A stretch of DNA of 64,000 bases from Eriocheir sinensis (Eukaryota; Arthropoda; Malacostraca; Decapoda; Varunidae). The stretch lies in contig NC_066517.1 of the NCBI RefSeq assembly GCF_024679095.1, positions 16,751,105-16,815,104 of the forward strand, given 5' to 3'. Below the pieces are notes generated by a model. The model saw nothing but the letters and a program-made list of their open reading frames with translations. It did not search any database and had not been told where the DNA came from. How positions within the stretch are numbered: the stretch's first letter is position 1; the number at the start of each line of letters is the position of its first letter. Shown one piece after another: positions 43,776-56,103 of the stretch. The position numbers were made by a program, and so were the translations under genes.

Positions 43776-45558
43776 CTTTTCTCTACGTGTATATGCATAA
43801 CCATTTTCGCTCTTTCCTCTCTCTCTCCTTCTTCCTCCTCACTATTTATTCTTTCGTTCTTTTCTTCTTCGTCTTTTTCTTTTGCTTTTTCGTGGACTTT
43901 ATTCTCTTTTTTAGTCTGTTTTCCTTCTTTCTCTTCTTTATCCATTTTTTCTCTTTTCTTTCTCTTTTCTTAATAACTTGTTCTTTTGTTCTTTTCTTCT
44001 CCTTTTTATTTTATTTTTCCTGCACGTTATTCTCTATTTTTTTTAAGTCTGTTTTCCTTATTTCCCTTCTTTATCCATGTTTTTTCTCTTTTCTCTCTTT
44101 TCTTCATAATTTCTTTCGTTTTTTCTCCGTCTGTCTTTTTCATTTCTTTCATGCGCATTATTCTTTTTTTTTGTCTGTTTTCCTTCTTTCCCTTGTTTAT
44201 CCATGTTATCTCTTCTCTCTCTTTCCTCATAATTTATTCTTTCGTTCTTTTCTGCGTCTTTTTTTCATTTCTTTCATGCGCATTATTCTCTTTTTTTTCT
44301 GTTTTCCTTCTTTCCTTTCTCTACACATGTTTTTCTTATGCTCTCAATATTTCTTTTTCTCTTTCTGTTCTCCTCCTCCTTCCCCTTCTTCACCCATCTC
44401 TCCATCTTCATTTCACCCATCTTTAAAAATCTGTCACTTTCCCTTCCAGACACCCATTCTCTCTACTTCCGTCTATTCTTTTATTATCCATTGTTATTTT
44501 CTATCAATTAATGTAGTTACCCCCTCTTAAATCCCCTACTCTCCCCTCTCACTCACTCAAATTCATCCCTTCCCTTTCCTTCCTTTCTCGTTCTGCATAT
44601 CGTTCTTCATTTTTTTCTTCTTTTTCTTTCTCACCTTCCCTGTATATCCTGCTCTCCCATTGCTGTCTTTCTCTCTTTCACTATCCATTGTCATTTTCTA
44701 TCAATAAATGTAGTTACCCCCTCTTAAATCTCCTTCTCTCCCCTCTCACTCACTCAAATTCATCCCTTCCCTTTCCTTCCTTTGTCGTTCTGTATATCCT
44801 TCTCTCCCGTCGCTGTCTTTCTCTCTTTCTTTTACTATACATTGTCATTTTCTATCAATTAATGTAGTTACCCCTTCTTAAATCTCTTTCTCTCTCTCAC
44901 TCGCTCAAATTCATCCCTTCGTCTTCCTTTCTCTCGTTCTGCATATCGCTCTTCATTTTTCTTCTTTTTCTCTCTCACCTTCTCTGTATATCCTGCTCTC
45001 CCATTGCTGTCTTTCTCTCTTTCACTGTCCATTGTCATTTTCTATCAATAAATGTAGTTACCCCCTCTCAAATCCCTTTCTCCCCCTCTCACTCGCTCAA
45101 ATATCCTTCTCTCCCATTGCTGTCTTTCTCTCTTTCTTTTACTATAAATTGTCATTTTCTATCAATTAATGTAGTTACACCCTCCCCTTCTCTCCCCTGT
45201 CACTCACTCAAATTCATCCCTTCGTCTTCCTTTCTCTCGTTCTGCATATCGCTCTTCATTTTTCTTCTTTTTCTCTCTCACCTCCTCTGTATATCCTTCT
45301 CCCCCATCGCTGCCTCTCTCTCTTTCACTCTCTTGTCTATGCAATAACAATGGGATCCAACTCTCTCTCCCTCCCTCACTCTATCAACCCTTTCGCTTTT
45401 CCACTCTCTCTCCATATCTCTCTTTGTCTGTCTCTCTCCCTTTATGCCTCTTTTTCTCGATCTCCCTCTCTTCATCTCTCTGTCTGTCTTCCTCCGATTC
45501 TTTGTCTTTCTCCCGCCAATTCCATTTTTACCTGTCTTTTCTTTACCTGTTTCTCTAT

Positions 45559-45641
<83 letters not shown>

Positions 45642-46089
45642 TTACCTCTGTTTCTCTCCTTTCATCTCTATCTTTCTTCTTCCTTTCTCTGTCTGTCTGT
45701 TTTCCTTCATCTCTTAGTTTGTCTCTCCCTCCATTTTTTTTTGCTGTCTCTCTCCCTTCATCTCTTTCTCTGTCTCTTTCTCTGTCTTCTTCCCTCCATC
45801 TCCTTCTTTATCTTTCTCTTTTCTTTCATCACTGTCTCTCTTCCTCCATCTTTCTTTGTCAGTCCCTTTATCTCTTCCTCTGTCTCTCCATTTTCTTTAC
45901 AATCTCTCTCCCTTCATCGCTTTCTGTCTTCTTCCCTTCATCTCTTTCTCTGTCTTTCTCTTTTCTTCCATTACTTTGTCTCTCTTCCTCCCTTTATCTC
46001 TTCCTCTATCTGTCTCCCCATCTCTTTCTCCCGTTCATGCAATCACCACCACACTCCTTCTCCACCTCCTCCACCTGTCTTCTCCCAGG

Positions 46090-46090
<1 letters not shown>
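40401..46090. repeat. 5.6-kb strand-asymmetric polypyrimidine block
   Basis: The plus strand is overwhelmingly C and T for 5.6 kb. Inside are (CTA)n (40433-40465), (CT)n (42913-42981, 43707-43772, 45564-45640), (CCT)n runs, a roughly 115-bp TCTAATGTCTGTCCTCACTTCC unit (41490-42140), a roughly 115-bp unit (43245-43500) and a 120-200 bp unit with ATCAATTAATGTAGTTACCC (44500, 44700, 44860, 45050, 45165). A short mixed stretch, 43555-43680, interrupts it. No coding signal. Confidence 0.88.
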
Positions 46091-46133
<43 letters not shown>

Positions 46134-46267
46134 GTTATCCACCCACTCAACCACATGTATAACGTTATCGCGGTGTGGCTTTAACCGAGGTGTGACGAAG
46201 CCTCTAGCTAACGTAACAGTATACAATCATAAAAGAGGTGGTATGTTTGTAGTGTGTGTGCGTATGC

Positions 46268-46337
<70 letters not shown>

Positions 46338-46340
46338 TTG
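46091..46340. repeat. (CA)n ... (GT)n inverted pair
   Basis: (CA)n at 46093-46130 and (GT)n at 46276-46336, separated by about 145 bp of mixed sequence; complementary arms. Confidence 0.88.
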
Positions 46341-46429
46341 GCTGCCGGCTGTCGCTACCACATGTTTATATTCTCTTTTGTAATCAGCCATAACACTCGT
46401 AAGTAAGATGGATGTGAACGAAGAATGGC

Positions 46430-47250
46430 GCAGAGAAGTAAAGGAAGGAAGAGAGAAGGAGAAGGCCAAAAGATGGAGTTGAAGGAGGAGGTTTTAACTC
46501 TCATAACTTAACCTTTGCTTCAGTTAATGTTCTGTATTAAGTGTTAGGTAAGGTTGCATGCAAAAGAAGAAAAGGAAAGGAAGGAAGAAAGGAATAGAAA
46601 AGGAAGATGGAGGAAGAGGAGAAGGAGGAGGCCATCACTTTTGTAAGGAAAAGAAACGAAAGAAAGGAAGATAGCTAGAATGAAAGAAAGAAAAAGAAGA
46701 AGACATGAATGAAGAGAGGGAAGGAGTAAGGAAGGAAGAACACGAAGAGTAAGAAAGAGAGAAGGAAGTTGGAGAAGAAGAAAAAGAGAAGGAGGAAGAA
46801 AGGAAGAGAAAAAGAGAGAAAATGGAGAAGGAGGAATAGGCCTTAACATCCATAACTTAACTTTTGCTTGTTAGTGTTCTGTATTAAGGAACGGGAAGGA
46901 AGGGAAGGAAAATAAACGAAAAAAAAGGAAGATAGCTAGAATGGAAGAAAGGAATAAAGGAAGATATGAATGAAGAAAGGAAAGGAGTAAGGAAGGAAGA
47001 ACACGAAAAGATTAAGAAAGAGAGAAGGAAGATTGAGGAGAAGGAGAAAAAGAGAGAAAGAGGGAAAATGGAGAAGGAGGAATAGGCCTTAAAAAAGAAG
47101 ATAGCTAGAATGGAATAAAGGAATAAAGAAAGATATGAATGAGGAGAGGAGAGGAGTAAGGAAGGAAGAACACGAAAAGAGTAAGAAAGAGAGAAGGAAG
47201 ATGGAGGAGGAGAAGAAGATGGCAATAACACTCATAACTTCACTTTTGCT
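46430..47250. repeat. Purine-rich block with 3 diverged long units
   Basis: G/A-rich on the plus strand. AAGATAGCTAGAATG starts units near 46667, 46929 and 47097, each running through GGAGTAAGGAAGGAAGAACA and ending CATAACTTMACTTTTGCTT. The purine bias is opposite to the block before 46090. Confidence 0.82.
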
Positions 47251-47393
47251 TCAGTTGGTGTTCTATTTAAAGTGTTAGGTAAGGTTGGGTGAGGTAAATG
47301 TTCTTCTTGGATTGTGGGTGATGATGGATGATGGGGGTGATAGCGTGAGTGTGCGTTGGTTTACTCATATGTCAGTGTTCTCAGACTTCAGGC

Positions 47394-47600
47394 GCGCACA
47401 TCAATAAATTCCAGCGGCCTTAAAAGAAGTTAGACGCGTTCTCGTGAGTGCTTTTGCAACGTTCGTGGTACAGAGGCTTTGTCAGACTACCACCAGGATC
47501 ATAAACCTTCCCGTGGAAATGCCGCGAACTCCCACGAAAGCCTTGCTAAATACATGTGTTTTGGCCGCCGAAGCGTTGAGGAATATGTCTCGTTAGTTTT
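47394..47600. repeat. Family-A dispersed repeat copy, reverse orientation
   Basis: TTTGTCAGACTACCACCAGG, CTCCCACGAAAGCCTTG and GCCGCCGAAGCGTTGAGGAA match the copies at 8430-8560 and 9060-9200 inside PASK. Confidence 0.8.
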
Positions 47601-48143
47601 ACTTCTTAACTTCGCCGCAGTGTTGGTTCTCTTTCTATCTTCTATTGATATTTTCATGCTGACTGCTCTTCTAAATTCGCGAACTGCATACCTCTCCTCC
47701 TCCAGCTTCCCCACTGCACACGACTTCCTACTCTATCCAAATCCCTTATGCAAGAGTTAACCAGCATCTTCATTCTTTCATCACTTTCGCTGGTAATCTC
47801 AGTAGCAGCCTTTCTTTGTCTATATTTCCTCCTGCCTACGACTTGAATTTTCGAGAGAATATCAAAACAACTCTCCACTCAAAATTGACCCTCTTCTGGT
47901 CTCTCAGTTTTGTTGCCTTTTACACGAGCAGCGCTTAAACGGATTCTATTATTATCATTATTATTTTCTTTTTTGTCCTTCAGCTGCTGCCTACTAGTTC
48001 ATTAGCGTTAATTAATGATAAGATAAATGTTAGTTAAATGTTCATAATGGTGTTGGTTATTAGGCGGTTCTGGGATGTTTGTGTTTTGTTATTATTAAAC
48101 GTCTTCGTGGAATTGTTTACTAATTAAGGGTCGTTATGTAATT
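47601..48143. other. Intergenic sequence, nothing recognised
   Basis: Mixed-composition sequence with short open frames on both strands but no motif, splice pair or codon bias that I can support as a gene. Confidence 0.4.
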
Positions 48144-48493
48144 TTGGTCTTAGTTTGGGATTTTTGTTTCTTCTTCCTCATCCTCATCATTATCTTTTTC
48201 TTTTCCTCCTCCTCCTCCTCCTCCTTTTCTTCTTTTTTCTTTTTCTTCATTTCTTCTTTTTGCTTCTTTTTTCTTCTTTTCTTCTTTTTTTTCTTTTTCT
48301 TTTTCTTTTTCTTCTTCTTCTTCTTCTTCTTCTTCTCCTCCTCCTCCTCCTCCTCCTCTTTCCCGGTTTAACGACAAAATCACTTGTCAATAATTATAAT
48401 CTCTTTTGATGCTGATTTCGCGTTATTAATTTTTAACACGATTACTATTTTGTCTTCCTCTTCTTCTTCTTCTTCTTCATCTGCATTTTGTAC

Positions 48494-48540
<47 letters not shown>

Positions 48541-48900
48541 AATCTTCTTCTTCTTCTTCTTCTTCTTCTTCTTCTTCTTCTTCTTCTTCTTCTTCTTCTT
48601 CTTCTTCTTCTTCTTCTTCTTCTTCTTCTTCTTCTTCTTCTTCTTCTTCTTCTTCTTCTTCTTCTTCTTCTTCTTCTTCTTCTTCTTCTTCTTCTTCTTC
48701 TTCTTCTTCTTCTTCTTCTTCTTCTTCTTCTTCTTCTTCTTCTTCTTCTTCTTCTTCTTCTTCTTCTTCTTCTTCTTCTTCTTCTTCTTCTTCTTCTTCT
48801 TCTTCTTCTTCTTCTTCTTCTCCTTCTCCTTTTCCTTCTTCTTCTTCTTCTTCTTCTTCTTCTTCTTCATCATCATCAAAATCATCATCTTCTCTCTAAT
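48144..48900. repeat. Triplet-repeat block: (TTG)n and a pure (TTC)n of about 93 units
   Basis: (TTC)/(CTC) mixed to 48360, (GTT)n 48493-48540, then uninterrupted (TTC)n 48543-48821 (about 279 bp), then interrupted (TTC)n to 48868. Reading as poly-Phe or poly-Lys is an artefact. Confidence 0.97.
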
Positions 48901-50640
48901 TGATCAAACGAAGAGCATTAACATTCAATCATCTCTTGGTATAGATTCCGAAACCAAGCTTGTTGTTGTTGTTGTTGTTTACACTAAGAAAACAAAACAA
49001 AACAAAAACAACTCGAACATACTATAAACACCGAAAGCAACAAATAAATCCTACACCGCTGTCCCTCGCGTCTTTAATCTCAACCGCACTAAAACATTTA
49101 AAAAGCAACCAAACCCGCGCAATGCAGTCGTAAATAATGCATAATAATAAGCCTCCCATCACTCAGCCGACGCACGCAAATTCACGGTGAGAACAACTAA
49201 TGAATCCAGTGGTTTTCTCGACACCCTTCACTCACTCGTCCATTTGTCATACGCTAATAGATGGCGCCGTTTAGTAAGCCTGTAATTTACGCTGATTAGC
49301 CCTTAATTGCCTCATGTAACACCGAAATTACCCTTAGCGTGTTCGGACAATAGCGGCAGCGGAAGCGTTTTTGTATTTTGTCCTTCTGCTTCTGCTTCTG
49401 CTTCATTTTTTTTTGTTCTCTTTTTATTCGCTTCTTTTCGGTCGTCTCTTAATCTTTTCTTGTACCCCAGTTTTGTTTTCATCTTCTCTTTTCTCCTATC
49501 CTTTTTTTTTCCTTTTTTTTATCTCTTCTTTTTCCTCCTGTCCCTTCTCCCTCATCTTCTCTCCTATCCCCTTTTTGTTCTCTCTTCTTTCCTTATACAC
49601 CCTTTTTCGCTGTCTACTTCTCTTTTTACTTATATCCATTTCTCTCTCCTTCCTCTCCTCCTCTTCTCTGTGTTGGTCTTTGTTTTCGTTTTCACTTGCT
49701 CCTAAAAAAAACTAAACGTGTGTCCCTGGGTTCGAATCCTGGTCATGGGTACAGGTAGACAGACAGGTAATTGGTGGTGATTAGAAGGGAGAGTGAGTAA
49801 AGGTGGTGATGGGAATGATGGGGCGGTAGGGGGAGGCACAGTTGAGAGGGGAAAAGAATAAATGGTTGATATAGCAATGCGAGTACTGTACAGATAGTGA
49901 TGGGGCTCCAGCATGGGGGTGATGGGGGACGGAATTAATGGGTGAGAATGGGGAAGACGGGTCAGGCTAAGGTCCAAACTGCTCCAAAGAATGTTAATTG
50001 GTTTGAGAATGTAGACAGAGATGGATAGATAGGCTTGTGGTGATGGCAGGCGAAAAACGAGAAAAGAAAAAAAAGAGAGAAAGAGAAAGAGGGAAGCTAT
50101 GGACGGTGAATGAGAGGATAAGGGAAATGGGTGGATAATGAGGATGTGAGGAGTGAGGAAGAGGATGATGATGGTGATGATAGTGGGGCTGGTCAAGCAA
50201 GGGAGGTGAGGCTGGGGGGTTGAGGGGGTACTGGTCGTGGAGGGAAGAGGTTAAAAGCAGAGTGGAGGAAGTGGGGATGGGGTGGAGGTGGAGAGGGAGG
50301 CTGTGTGTGGGTGTGGATGTGGGTGTGGGTGGTAGTGGTGGTGGAAACAGGATCTTATAAGGCAGACAGACAGTGGTTGGTTAGATAAGGCCTGGCTTAC
50401 CACCACCATCACCACCACAAAAAACACTACTTCACTACCACCACCACCAACACCACCACCACCCAAATGTGTCTCCCTTATTCCCTACACCACCCAGCTG
50501 TCCCACCACCACCACCTAGCTGTCCCACCACCACCTCCACCACCACCACCATCCAGCTGTTCCGCGGGTTGGTCGATAAACGGGTGTCTGGGGGAGGGTG
50601 AAGTGTGGTTACCCGGATGTTACAGTCCCCCCTCCGCCCC
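48901..50640. other. Intergenic sequence, partly unique
   Basis: 49040-49380 is non-repetitive AT-rich sequence. 49380-49700 is pyrimidine-rich. 49729-49739 holds an isolated Pol III B-box-like GGTTCGAATCC without an A-box. 50270-50560 is (CCA)/(GGT)-rich on either strand. No gene seen. Confidence 0.45.
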
Positions 50641-50659
50641 CTTCCCCCCGCGAGGGTTG

Positions 50660-53260
50660 CCTGCTCACCTGCCCGCAGCACCACCTGTATGCCTGAAGGG
50701 GAGATAATTGCCTTCTTACCTGCCGCACGACCACAAGCTTACCTGGAGCGAAGAGGACTGTCGCACCTGATACTGGAGGTAATTGCTGCTTTTTACCTGT
50801 ATGAGGAGGTAAGAAGATTGAAGTTCACCTGTATATACCTAAAGGAAGAGACAATTACCTTCATACCTGCTTACCTTTATACCTGCTCTTTTACCTGAAG
50901 GAGAATGATTCGCACCTGATAAAGAAAGATATTTATTTTCACCTGAATAAGAGGAGGTAAGAAGATTGAAGCTCACCTGTATATACCTAAAGGAAGAGAC
51001 AATTACCCTCATACCTGCTCTTTTACCTGAAGGAGAATGATTCGCACCGGATAAAGAAAGGTGATTTATTTTTACCTGAATAAGAGGGGATAAGAAGATT
51101 CAAGATCACCTGTACACACCTGAAGGAGGAGACAATTACCTTCCTACCTGCTTACCTTTATACCTGCTCTTTTACCTGAAGGAGAATGATTCGCACCTGA
51201 TAAAGAAGGTAATTAATTTTTACCTGAATAAGAGAAGGTAAGAAGATTCCTCCACACCTGTACACACCTGAAGGAAGAGGCAATTACCTTCATACCTGCT
51301 TACAACACCACCAGTTTACTTGAAGGAGAATGACTCACACCTGATAATGGAGGTGATTTTTTTTCTTACCTGGAGACAAGATGATTCAAGCTTACCTGTA
51401 TACACCCGAGGGGAGATAATCACCTTCATACCTGCTTGAAACATCGTCTTTTACCTGAAGGAGGATGACTGTTGCACCTGACACTGGAGATGATTGTTTT
51501 TTTACCTGTACGAGAGGAGACAAGATTCCTTCACATCTGTATACACCTGAGGGGAGACAATCACCTTCATACCTGCTTACAATATCGTCTTTTACCTGAA
51601 GGAGGATGACAGTCGTGCACTTGATACTGAAGATGTTTATTTTTTGTTTTGTTTTTCACCTGCAGACTAGAAGATTCCTCCACACCTGTATACACCTGAA
51701 GAAGGAGACCATTACCTTGACACCTGCTTACAACACCGTCTTTCACCTGAAGCGAGAATGACTGTCTTGCATCTGATACTGGAGATGTTTTTTTTCTACC
51801 TGTAGGAGAAGAGGTAAGAAGACACCTGAAGGGGAAGATAACTGATACCTGTTCACACCACAATTTTACCTGAAGCGAAGATGACTTACCTGTACGTGTA
51901 TATACTAGAGATGAATGTTTTCTACCTGTATGAGAGGAGGTAAGAAGATTCCTCCGTACCTGTATACACCTGATGGGAAGATAATTACCTGGATACTTGC
52001 TCACCTCACCACCAGTTTACCTGAAGGAGAATGACCCTGGCACCTGATACTGGAGATGATTTTTTTTACCTGTATGAGAGGAGGTAAGAAGATTCCTCCG
52101 TACCTGTATACACCTGAGGGGAAGATAATTACCTGGATACTTGCTCACCTCACCACCAGTTTACCTGAAGGAGAATGACCCTGGCACCTGATACTGGAGA
52201 TGATTTTTTTTACCTGTATGAGAGGAGGTAAGAAGATTCCTCTGTACCTGTATACACCTGAGGGGAAGATAATAACCTGGATACTTACGCACCTCACCAC
52301 CAGTTTACCTGAAGGAGAATGACCCTCGCACCTGATACTGGAGATGATTTTTTTTACCTGTATGAGAGGAGGTAAGAAGATTCCTCTGTACCTGTATACA
52401 CCTGAGGGGAAGATAATAACCTGGATACTTGCGCACCTCACCACCAGTTTACCTGAAGGAGAATGACCCTCGCACCTGATACTGGAGATGATTTTTTTTA
52501 CCTGTATGAGAGAAGGTAAGAAGACACTTGAGGGGGAGACAATTACAGTGATACCTGCAACAATTACCTTGATACCTTGATGCCTGCAACAAGTTTACCT
52601 CAAGCGAAGAAGACTCTCACCTGTTACGTGTATATACTGGAGAGGATTGTTTTCTACCTGTATGAGAGAGGTAGGAAGATTCCTCCGTACCCGTATACAC
52701 CTGAGTGGGAGATAATTACCTTCAAACCTGTTCGTACAACCGTTTTTTACCTGAACCGAAGACGACTTACCTGTACGCGAAAGTGATTGTTTTTTTTTAC
52801 CTGTATGAGAGGAATGAGAGGAGGTAAGAAGGCTCGTCCACACCTGTATACACCTGAGTGGGAGATAATTACCTTGATACCTGTTCATACTACCGTTTTT
52901 TTTTACCTGAACCGAAGACGACTTACCTGTACGCGGAAGTGATTGGTTTCTTTTACCTGAATGAGAGGAGGTAAGAAGGCTCGTCCACACCTGTATACAC
53001 CTGAGTGGAAGATAATTACCTTGATACGTGTTCATACTACCGTTTTTTTTACCTGAACCGAAGACGACTTACCTGTACGTGGAAGTGGTTATATTTTTAC
53101 CTGCATATGAGAGGAATGAGAGGAGGTAAGAAGGCTCCTCCACACCTGTATTCATCTGAGGGGGAAATAATAACCTTGATAGTTGATATATACCTTTTTT
53201 TTTTTTTTTTTACCTGAAGCGAAGATTACTCTCACCTGTCCATAAATACTTCAGGTGATT
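50660..53260. repeat. ACCTG-rich tandem array, 144-bp core period
   Basis: About 17 diverged units of TTTACCTGAAGGAGAATGA, GCACCTGATACTGGAGATGA, TTACCTGTATGAGAGGAGGT, CACCTGTATACACCTGA and GATAATTACCTTGATACCTG. Units around 52041, 52185, 52329 and 52473 are exactly 144 bp apart. Roughly one hundred ACCTG (CAGGT on the minus strand) occur in 2.6 kb. Open minus-strand frames (IQVIIFPSGVYRYRGIF) arise because 144 is a multiple of 3. Confidence 0.93.
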
Positions 53261-53280
53261 AAGAAGCTTGACACATCTTT

Positions 53281-53394
53281 GTACCTCATGAAATCCTTTA
53301 CCCCGGGGCATCTGCCAGTACCTCATGAAATCCTTCTCCCCGGGGCATCTGCCAGTACCTCATGAAATCCTTCTCCCCGGGGCATCTGCCAGTT
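53281..53394. repeat. 37-bp tandem repeat, 3 copies
   Basis: GTACCTCATGAAATCCTT starts at 53281, 53318 and 53355; units end CCCCGGGGCATCTGCCA. Confidence 0.92.
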
Positions 53395-53582
53395 CACAGG
53401 CGACAGGTGACCCCCAGGTGCCACCCGCCCCACCTGCCACTCACCCCTGATGCCGCGACCTTAATTGACCACATCCCCGAGTGTGCGTGATGCCATACTC
53501 CCCCCGCCCCGGCCTACCCATCCCCCCCCCCCGCCTACCCTGACCTCCCCCCTATTCCCCCCTCTCAGAATGCTCTGTGTGT

Positions 53583-53642
<60 letters not shown>

Positions 53643-53863
53643 TTTACCAAAGGTTTGATTGCGTGTTGGACGTGTGATCGCCGCCCCTGTTTGTGTGTTT
53701 GTGTTTGTGTGTTATTAATTTTGTCTGGCTGTCTGCTAAACTGCATATGTCTGTCTGGGTCGGGTCTGTTTTCTTCTTTCTTTCCTTCTTTCTTTCTTTT
53801 TATTTTCTCTCTTTCTTTTTTTATATTCTTTCTCATTATTTTTTTGTCTTACTTTCTTTTTTC

Positions 53864-53923
<60 letters not shown>

Positions 53924-54922
53924 GACACACACACCGCTATAGATCCAGACAGATTAAAAAAGAATGCTACACACACACACACACACACACACGCTTCGGG
54001 TAATTACACAGGCGACAAAAAATGGATAATTATAATAAAAATAAAATAGAGAAAGGAGAGTCAGAACAAAGACCGACAAACAGACTAAGCAAACACGAGG
54101 GGAGGAAAAAAGGAGGAGGAAAAAAAATAGTTAATATCCTCCGGCAATTAAGACGAACCAACATGAAGGGAAACGACGAGGAAGAGGAAGAAAAGAACAT
54201 CTCAGCCTGGGAACCGTAACCTCTCTCGCGTGTTGGGCGGGGTAAAATGGCGGATAATCCCCCTCATCTCTCCCTCCCGTTTCCCCCTCATCGCTCACGA
54301 CCTTACGGAGCCCGGATGACCATGAGACGTGGGTTATTTGGCATCATTATCCTGCTCCTGGTGACTATGACTCGGCCCTGGTGACTGGGAGGGGGATGAT
54401 GGCGGTCTCGTCCCCTCAAGTGGTGGCCTGGGCTGACCAAGATGGCGTCCAGACACACCACATCGCGTGACATGGTGGACTCTATATTTGTGGGGGTGGA
54501 GGTTACCTTGTTTGTGTTTTCTGTTTCTGTTATTGTGGCTACTACTGCTGGTGTTACTACTGGTATTTCCTACCCATCTCAGGTTCAAGGGGTAATGGGA
54601 CGGAGATGAACACCGAAGCAACGCGCAGCTACGGCATATGCCCCCAACTATACCTTTACCTAACTGCTACTTAAAGATCTTTACAACAACAATAACTACA
54701 ACAGTAACACCAATAACATTACCTAACTACCACTACTTCCACTCCTCCTCCTCCAACTACTACTCCTACTGCTACTGCTATTACTACTTCTACTACTGCT
54801 GCTTCTACTACTACTACTACTACTACTATTACTACTGCCACTTTTACTTCTGAGCTGCTGTTGCCATTATTAACTTTTTCGTTCCCTGGGTATGAGGAAA
54901 ATTAGCATAACATTTCAATTTC

Positions 54923-54953
<31 letters not shown>

Positions 54954-54994
54954 TGGACGGGGCGTAGTATTTAAAGATAAAATTAAATTTCCAT

Positions 54995-55041
<47 letters not shown>

Positions 55042-55699
55042 TTCACCGAGGAGCTGAATAACGCGTCGAATAACGTCGCTCAGCCCTCCATCAGGATAAT
55101 GAAAAGCGACGAAACGTTACGGAAGATGAGAACGGAGGCGGAGGATGGGAGACTTTACGTAACAGACACACCGTCGCCTCCAACCTCTTTAAAAGTCTGC
55201 TGTGTGCGTGGAAGCAGTGCACACGAGACACTATGGTGTACACACACACACGCACACATATACAGCATTGTTTGTTTATTCATCAGCCGTGGCATGGCAG
55301 GGCAGGGCTGGCCGTGGTGGCGGGCGGCGGCGGGCAGCCCTTGTTTTGGAAAGACCTTTTGTCCTCACGTCTTCCTCCACCAGTGTTGTCGTTTTGTGTA
55401 CCACGGGACGACGGGATGTGTCGCTCTTAGACATCTCGTGTGAGTGTGTTTGTGTGTGCAGGGCCCGACAGCCTCGCTGGGGCCATAATGGAAACACACA
55501 AGTGTGAGGGTGAAAAATGTCCACAGGAAATGGAACGCCGCCCCGGGGTCGTGCCCCTCGCCAGGCTTTGGTGTGACTCGCCCACGCTGGCCCAGTAGCG
55601 TTATTCATAATACTTTTTATCTGTGTATCCTGCGAACCACGAGTGTGTGTGTTTGTGTGTGTGTACGCGCCGCGGACGCCCCCACGTGCCAGATTTTCA
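53395..55699. other. Intergenic sequence upstream of the Raver-like promoter
   Basis: (GT)n 53574-53641, pyrimidine block 53770-53920 with (CT)n, (CA)n 53968-53992, trinucleotide tracts 54740-54840, (CA)n 54923-54948, (GA)n 54998-55038. 54580-54640 has GGAGATGAACACCGAAGCAA, related to GGAGATGAGCAGTGAGGCGA at 21750. GC rises from about 55270. No exon supported. Confidence 0.55.
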
Positions 55700-56103
55700 A
55701 ACCTTACGTTTAGGAGTCAAATCTTTTCGGCCGCTCCTGGGCCTGGCGCGGAGTTTCCTGGGGCTGCCCTGCAGCCCAGGGCACGGCCGTGCCTCGCCGA
55801 AGGCTGGTGGCGAAGGTTGGGGGGTTAGGGGCCCTGTGGCGTGGAAATATGGAGTGTTAAAGTCCCACTTGTTGAGCTGGGGCGGCGCGGGCGGCACTCC
55901 TGCTTTGAATGAACGTGGCGGGGCGGGGGCGGCGCGTGGTTGGCTGAGCCGCGGCCCCGGCGGCGCGCTGGGCCAATGGGCGCGGCGGGGCCGGGCGGGC
56001 GTGGGGAGTTTGAAAGGTGCGGCGCGGCACGAGTCAGTGTGTGTGGTGCCCCGCCGACGAGAGGTGGCGTGTCGCGGTGATCCCTGTGCAGTGCTGTGTG
56101 AGG
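55700..56103 (+). promoter_or_regulatory. CpG/GC-rich promoter and 5' UTR of the Raver-like gene
   Basis: The GC- and CpG-rich stretch contrasts sharply with the AT-rich flanks. It carries several GC boxes (for example GGGCGGGGGCGG near 55920), a CCAAT at 55973-55977, a weak TTTGAAAG at 56009 and an arthropod-type initiator TCAGT at 56034-56038. With +1 at the A of 56036, CCAAT lies at about -63 and the 5' UTR is about 68 nt with no upstream ATG. Elements are seen; use as a promoter is inference. Confidence 0.55.

Noticed and set aside
40575..46383. Many 100-280 residue Ser/Phe/Leu ORFs
   Set aside because: Products of strand-biased pyrimidine repeats with no domain, codon bias or splice logic.
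48488..49027. Long poly-Phe (plus) and poly-Lys (minus) open frames
   Set aside because: They are translations of (TTC)n and neighbouring triplets, with no start context, splice partners or non-repeat sequence.
49720..49745. tRNA or SINE from a B-box GGTTCGAATCC
   Set aside because: No A-box or tRNA-like fold upstream; an isolated match.
50660..53260. Possible CRISPR array or coding repeat protein
   Set aside because: Units are contiguous diverged tandem repeats without constant-length unique spacers, the context is eukaryotic, and minus-strand frames are open only because the period is a multiple of 3.
55099..55443. Small ORF MKSDETLRKMRTEAEDGR...
   Set aside because: It runs into a (CA)n tract, has no homology I recognise and no splice or promoter support.
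56017..56103. Upstream GTG-initiated extension of the Raver-like exon
   Set aside because: A nuclear gene would use ATG; 56104 is the first ATG after the likely initiator.
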